Positions 5,535 through 7,026 of a stretch of DNA of 7,026 bases are shown one piece after another. A program made the position numbers and the translations under genes. The DNA lies in the NCBI GenBank assembly GCA_900319255.1, contig ONNU01000056.1, positions 1 through 7,026 on the forward strand. The letters are read 5' to 3'. The stretch is from an uncultured Eubacteriales bacterium (GTDB taxonomy: Bacteria; Bacillota; Clostridia; Oscillospirales; Acutalibacteraceae). Positions within the stretch are counted from its first letter, which is position 1. Every line of letters begins with the position of its first letter. Under the pieces are notes generated by a model. That model was given only the letters and a program-made list of their open reading frames with translations, searched no databases and was not told the DNA's origin.

Positions 5535-5765
5535 CCTGCTCAAATGAAAAAATACCAACTCTTAGCCGATGGAGTCCGGATTTCTACAAGGGATAAGGAA
5601 AGGGGATTGCAAAAAAGGGGGACTAAAGAAGTATGACTCAGGTCATTAAAGTGGAACAGCGGATTTTCTTGTTGAGACCGCAACAGAGATGTCTGTTCTA
5701 CGAATTCATGTGTTATAAAAACGCTGCGTGACCGTATGATATTGTATGCGCAGGGATTCTTTTTT
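5535..5765 (+). ncRNA. Candidate standalone structured RNA (or micro-ORF transcript), unidentified
   Basis: The span runs from just after a consensus -10 box to a terminator-like hairpin with a T tract, and the downstream DUF4364 gene has its own promoter, so it looks like an independent unit of about 230 nt. Visible structure includes ATGAC/GTCAT with loop tcag (5633-5646), GCGG/CCGC (5659-5680), AACAGA/TCTGTT with loop gatg (5682-5697), and a competing GAACAG/CTGTTC pairing. A purine-rich stretch with GGG, GGGG and GGGGG runs lies at 5588-5622. It does not look like 6S RNA, RNase P RNA, tmRNA, SRP RNA or a riboswitch I know. Alternatively it encodes two tiny peptides: 5544-5636 (30 residues, no Shine-Dalgarno) and 5633-5731 (32 residues, G-rich tract 11 bases upstream), overlapping at ATGA. 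A decayed dispersed repeat is a third option. Confidence 0.35.
5724..5765 (+). terminator. Terminator-like hairpin ending the unexplained unit
   Basis: CTGCGTG (5724-5730) pairs with TGCGCAG (5747-5753) through five Watson-Crick pairs and two G-U wobbles, around a 16-base loop. GGA and then TTCTTTTTT (5757-5765) follow. The wobbles are allowed only in the plus-strand RNA; on the minus strand they become mismatches, which favours plus-strand use. The large loop makes it a moderate terminator. Confidence 0.5.
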
Positions 5766-5785
5766 ATAATTATTTTCTCCTGCGA

Positions 5786-5814
5786 TTGAATAAGCAAAAA
5801 ATATATGATAAAAT
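5786..5814 (+). promoter_or_regulatory. Sigma-A promoter of the DUF4364 operon
   Basis: TTGAAT (5786-5791) and TAAAAT (5809-5814) are spaced by 17 bases, and TGA at 5806-5808 gives an extended -10. The predicted start near 5821 leaves a leader of about 37 nt containing the Shine-Dalgarno AAAGGGGGT (5842-5850). The promoter lies directly after the terminator-like hairpin, separating this operon from the upstream unit. Confidence 0.7.
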
Positions 5815-5820
5815 ATATTT
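5799..5820. promoter_or_regulatory. Inverted repeat spanning the -10 of the DUF4364 promoter
   Basis: AAATATAT (5799-5806) and ATATATTT (5813-5820) are perfect reverse complements around gataaa, centred on the -10 box. A repressor bound here would block the promoter, possibly the winged-helix product of the gene itself. The arms are pure A and T, so chance is a serious alternative. Confidence 0.3.
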
Positions 5821-5857
5821 ACATTATGGTGTACTACGGTCAAAGGGGGTCTATTTT

Positions 5858-6451
5858 ATGTATTTTGATGCTTTCCCTGCTGGGATAGAGCCAGGCGGAT
5901 TAAGAAATACTGAGGATATCGGTATTCTCATATGCTATATTCTTTCAAGAATTGATAAACCATTTTCAGGCGATGAGCTGACGCAGCTTATACAGTCCAA
6001 CGGTATCGCCAATTATTTTGAAATAAATTCTGCCGTATCGGAGCTTATCAAACAGAATAATATCAGATACAGCGATGAGGAAAATAATATTATCGAGGTC
6101 ACAAAAAACGGAAAGCTGATCTCACAGCAGTTAAGCTCCGAGCTGCCTTCATATATCCGGCAGAAGGCTCTTTCTCTTGTGCTGAAGCTTATCGAAAGAA
6201 AACAGCTGGAAAAAGAAAACCCGGTGACTATCTCAAAGGCTGAAAACGGCGGCTTTGACGTTAATATCAGGATCACTGACGGGATGAGGGATCTTATGTC
6301 ACTGACAGTATTTGTTCCCGATATTTCAGAAGCAAATGCCGTCAGGGATAATTTCTATGACGACCCGGAAAGATTATATACTACACTTCTGTCCGTTGTC
6401 ACAAACAAATATGAAATTATCGGAAAAAGTGAGGATGATAAAAATGAGTGA
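5858..6451 (+). CDS. DUF4364 family protein with an N-terminal winged-helix-like region
   Basis: The 197-residue protein resembles the DUF4364 family, small cytoplasmic proteins typical of Clostridia with no established function. Residues 20-92 read like a winged helix-turn-helix: helices around GILICYILSRI, SGDELTQLIQ and INSAVSELIKQ, then a beta-wing with IIEVTKNGKLI. A linker helix follows at about 96-120, then a beta-rich C-terminal part (about 122-190) that may be a dimerisation or ligand domain. The ATG at 5858 is chosen over a TTG 72 bases upstream. AAAGGGGGT (5842-5850) sits seven bases before it, and the upstream codons lie in the promoter. The stop overlaps the next gene by eight bases, so the two are translationally coupled and probably functionally linked. 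DNA binding is inferred from the predicted fold. Confidence 0.8.
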   Translation: MYFDAFPAGIEPGGLRNTEDIGILICYILSRIDKPFSGDELTQLIQSNGIANYFEINSAVSELIKQNNIRYSDEENNIIEVTKNGKLISQQLSSELPSYIRQKALSLVLKLIERKQLEKENPVTISKAENGGFDVNIRITDGMRDLMSLTVFVPDISEANAVRDNFYDDPERLYTTLLSVVTNKYEIIGKSEDDKNE

Positions 6452-6821
6452 TGTTCTGAGCCTTATCAATATGGAGGAAGCAAAGTATTTTTATAATAAC
6501 CCCCATTCTCTTGTTGATTATTCCCAGATGCAAAGCTTTAGTCTGATAAAAAGCTGTATTGAGGTTTTTGCCTATTATAATGCAGTTGATTTTACGCCGG
6601 AGGATATCAAGGAGTTTTTTTCAGCTCTTTCCATCGTTCAGCAAAAGAATAATAAAGTTTTTGTCCCCTCCCCAAAAAAGGTCAGCGGAGTTTTTGACTG
6701 CTGTCTTTCAGGCTCGGATTGTGTTCTGAGCAGGACTGAAAGCGGATATCATATCGACAGCTGGAACTCTGACGGCTATAAATACGAGATCCTCAAAGCT
6801 AAGGAAATGGGCTATTTATAA
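6444..6821 (+). CDS. Conserved-looking small protein of unknown function, coupled to the DUF4364 gene
   Basis: The 125-residue product (MSDVLSLIN at its start) is not recognised. It has no signal peptide or membrane segment and is mixed helix and strand. Its first half is helical and aromatic-rich, with EEAKYFYNN near 11-19 and a helix around 34-45. The middle has a PSPKKVSG turn, then a cysteine-bearing segment (DCCLSGSDC), and the end is acidic-to-basic (KYEILKAKEMGYL). The three clustered cysteines have no recognisable metal-site spacing. The ATG at 6444 has GAGG (6431-6434) nine bases upstream and overlaps the DUF4364 stop by eight bases; longer in-frame starts lie inside the DUF4364 coding region without a better ribosome site. 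Tight coupling suggests a partner or modulator of the DUF4364 protein, which is inference. Confidence 0.75.
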   Translation: MSDVLSLINMEEAKYFYNNPHSLVDYSQMQSFSLIKSCIEVFAYYNAVDFTPEDIKEFFSALSIVQQKNNKVFVPSPKKVSGVFDCCLSGSDCVLSRTESGYHIDSWNSDGYKYEILKAKEMGYL

Positions 6822-6892
6822 GGGCTTTTCATTATGATCCTGAAAAAATGGATGAAAAAGGAAAATAAAAACAGATAATTTTAAAAAAAGTG

Positions 6893-6921
6893 TTGACAAA
6901 GCAATGTAAATATGTTATTAT
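6893..6921 (+). promoter_or_regulatory. Strong sigma-A promoter of the tRNA-Ser gene
   Basis: TTGACA (6893-6898) is a perfect -35. TATTAT (6916-6921) lies 17 bases downstream and is preceded by TGT (6913-6915), an extended -10. The predicted start is near 6928, about 17 bases before the mature tRNA. Such a near-consensus promoter is usual for stable RNA. Confidence 0.85.
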
Positions 6922-6944
6922 AATGAAGTCGTCAGGACAAACAC

Positions 6945-7026
6945 GGAGAGGTATCGAAGCGGTCATAACGAGGCGGTCTTGAAAACCGTTTGTCCGAAAG
7001 GACACATGGGTTCGAATCCCATCCTC
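6945..7026 (+). tRNA. tRNA-Ser (anticodon UGA), 3' end cut by the window edge
   Basis: GGAGAGG (6945-6951) is the 5' acceptor strand, and its partner CCTC begins at 7023, three bases short of completion. The anticodon stem GCGGT/ACCGT (6973-6977, 6985-6989) closes a seven-base loop with TGA at 6980-6982. A long variable arm TGTCC-GAAA-GGACA (6991-7004) is typical of serine tRNAs. The T arm ATGGG/CCCAT surrounds TTCGAAT (7006-7022). It reads UCN codons, mainly UCA. Whether CCA is encoded cannot be seen. Confidence 0.97.

Noticed and set aside
5588..5622. G-quadruplex from GGG, GGGG and GGGGG runs
   Set aside because: Only three runs of three or more G with long loops; at best a weak two-layer form.
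5535..5765. 6S RNA, RNase P, tmRNA, SRP RNA or a known riboswitch
   Set aside because: The 5' and 3' ends do not pair into a long closing stem. The RNase P GAGGAAAGUCC core, the tmRNA tRNA-like ends and conserved riboswitch cores are not seen.
5540..5797. Minus-strand ORF of 85 codons opposite the unexplained unit
   Set aside because: No clear ribosome site, and it is antisense to a better-supported plus-strand unit. The residues are not family-like. It would matter only if the region proves to be a repeated element.
6834..6878. 14-residue basic peptide frame before the tRNA
   Set aside because: The G-rich tract is 11 bases upstream, lysine-rich AT-biased frames are common by chance, and no terminator or promoter supports it.
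6822..6892. Terminator after the DUF4364 operon
   Set aside because: Only an A/T-only imperfect pairing of TTTTCAT with ATGAAAA is visible, with no GC stem or T tract.

Overview
The window looks like a chromosomal segment of a Gram-positive anaerobe of the Clostridia, most likely Ruminococcus or a close relative in the Oscillospiraceae. The evidence is a gene for a DUF4364-type protein (a family I associate with Clostridia), a secreted CAP-domain protein with tyrosine-rich repeats, Firmicutes-style Shine-Dalgarno sites and sigma-A promoters with extended -10 boxes, and AT-rich intergenic DNA around moderate-GC genes. This assignment is inferred from gene content, without any database search.

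Left part (1-870): a monocistronic plus-strand gene for a Tpt1/KptA RNA 2'-phosphotransferase. It has its own extended -10 promoter, a perfect 7-bp dyad over the -35 region, a bulged leader hairpin ending just before the Shine-Dalgarno, and a terminator that can serve both strands.

Middle part (870-5330): four minus-strand genes. In transcription order they are a secreted five-repeat CAP protein (own promoter, strong terminator), a GXWXG/DUF4334 protein, a membrane-anchored alpha/beta hydrolase with a Ser-Asp-His triad (own promoter), and a 107-residue protein whose first half resembles the N-terminal part of small LytTR regulators but which has no LytTR DNA-binding domain. The last two overlap at TTGA and form one transcription unit. 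No terminator is visible between the DUF4334 gene and the hydrolase, so those three may be partly co-transcribed.

Right part (5243-7026): a 615-bp stretch without a recognisable gene separates the divergent CAP and DUF4364 genes. It contains two inverted repeats upstream of the CAP promoter and, at about 5535-5765, an unexplained plus-strand unit. That unit has a consensus -10 box, several small hairpins, purine-rich tracts, two small ORFs coupled through ATGA, and a terminator-like hairpin with a T tract. The DUF4364 gene then has its own promoter and overlaps a small gene of unknown function. A strong promoter follows and drives a tRNA-Ser(UGA), which the window edge cuts three bases before the end of its acceptor stem.

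No transposase, integrase, CRISPR array, rRNA or recognisable defence operon was seen. The least explained element is the 5535-5765 unit. The regulatory architecture around kptA is the next most interesting.
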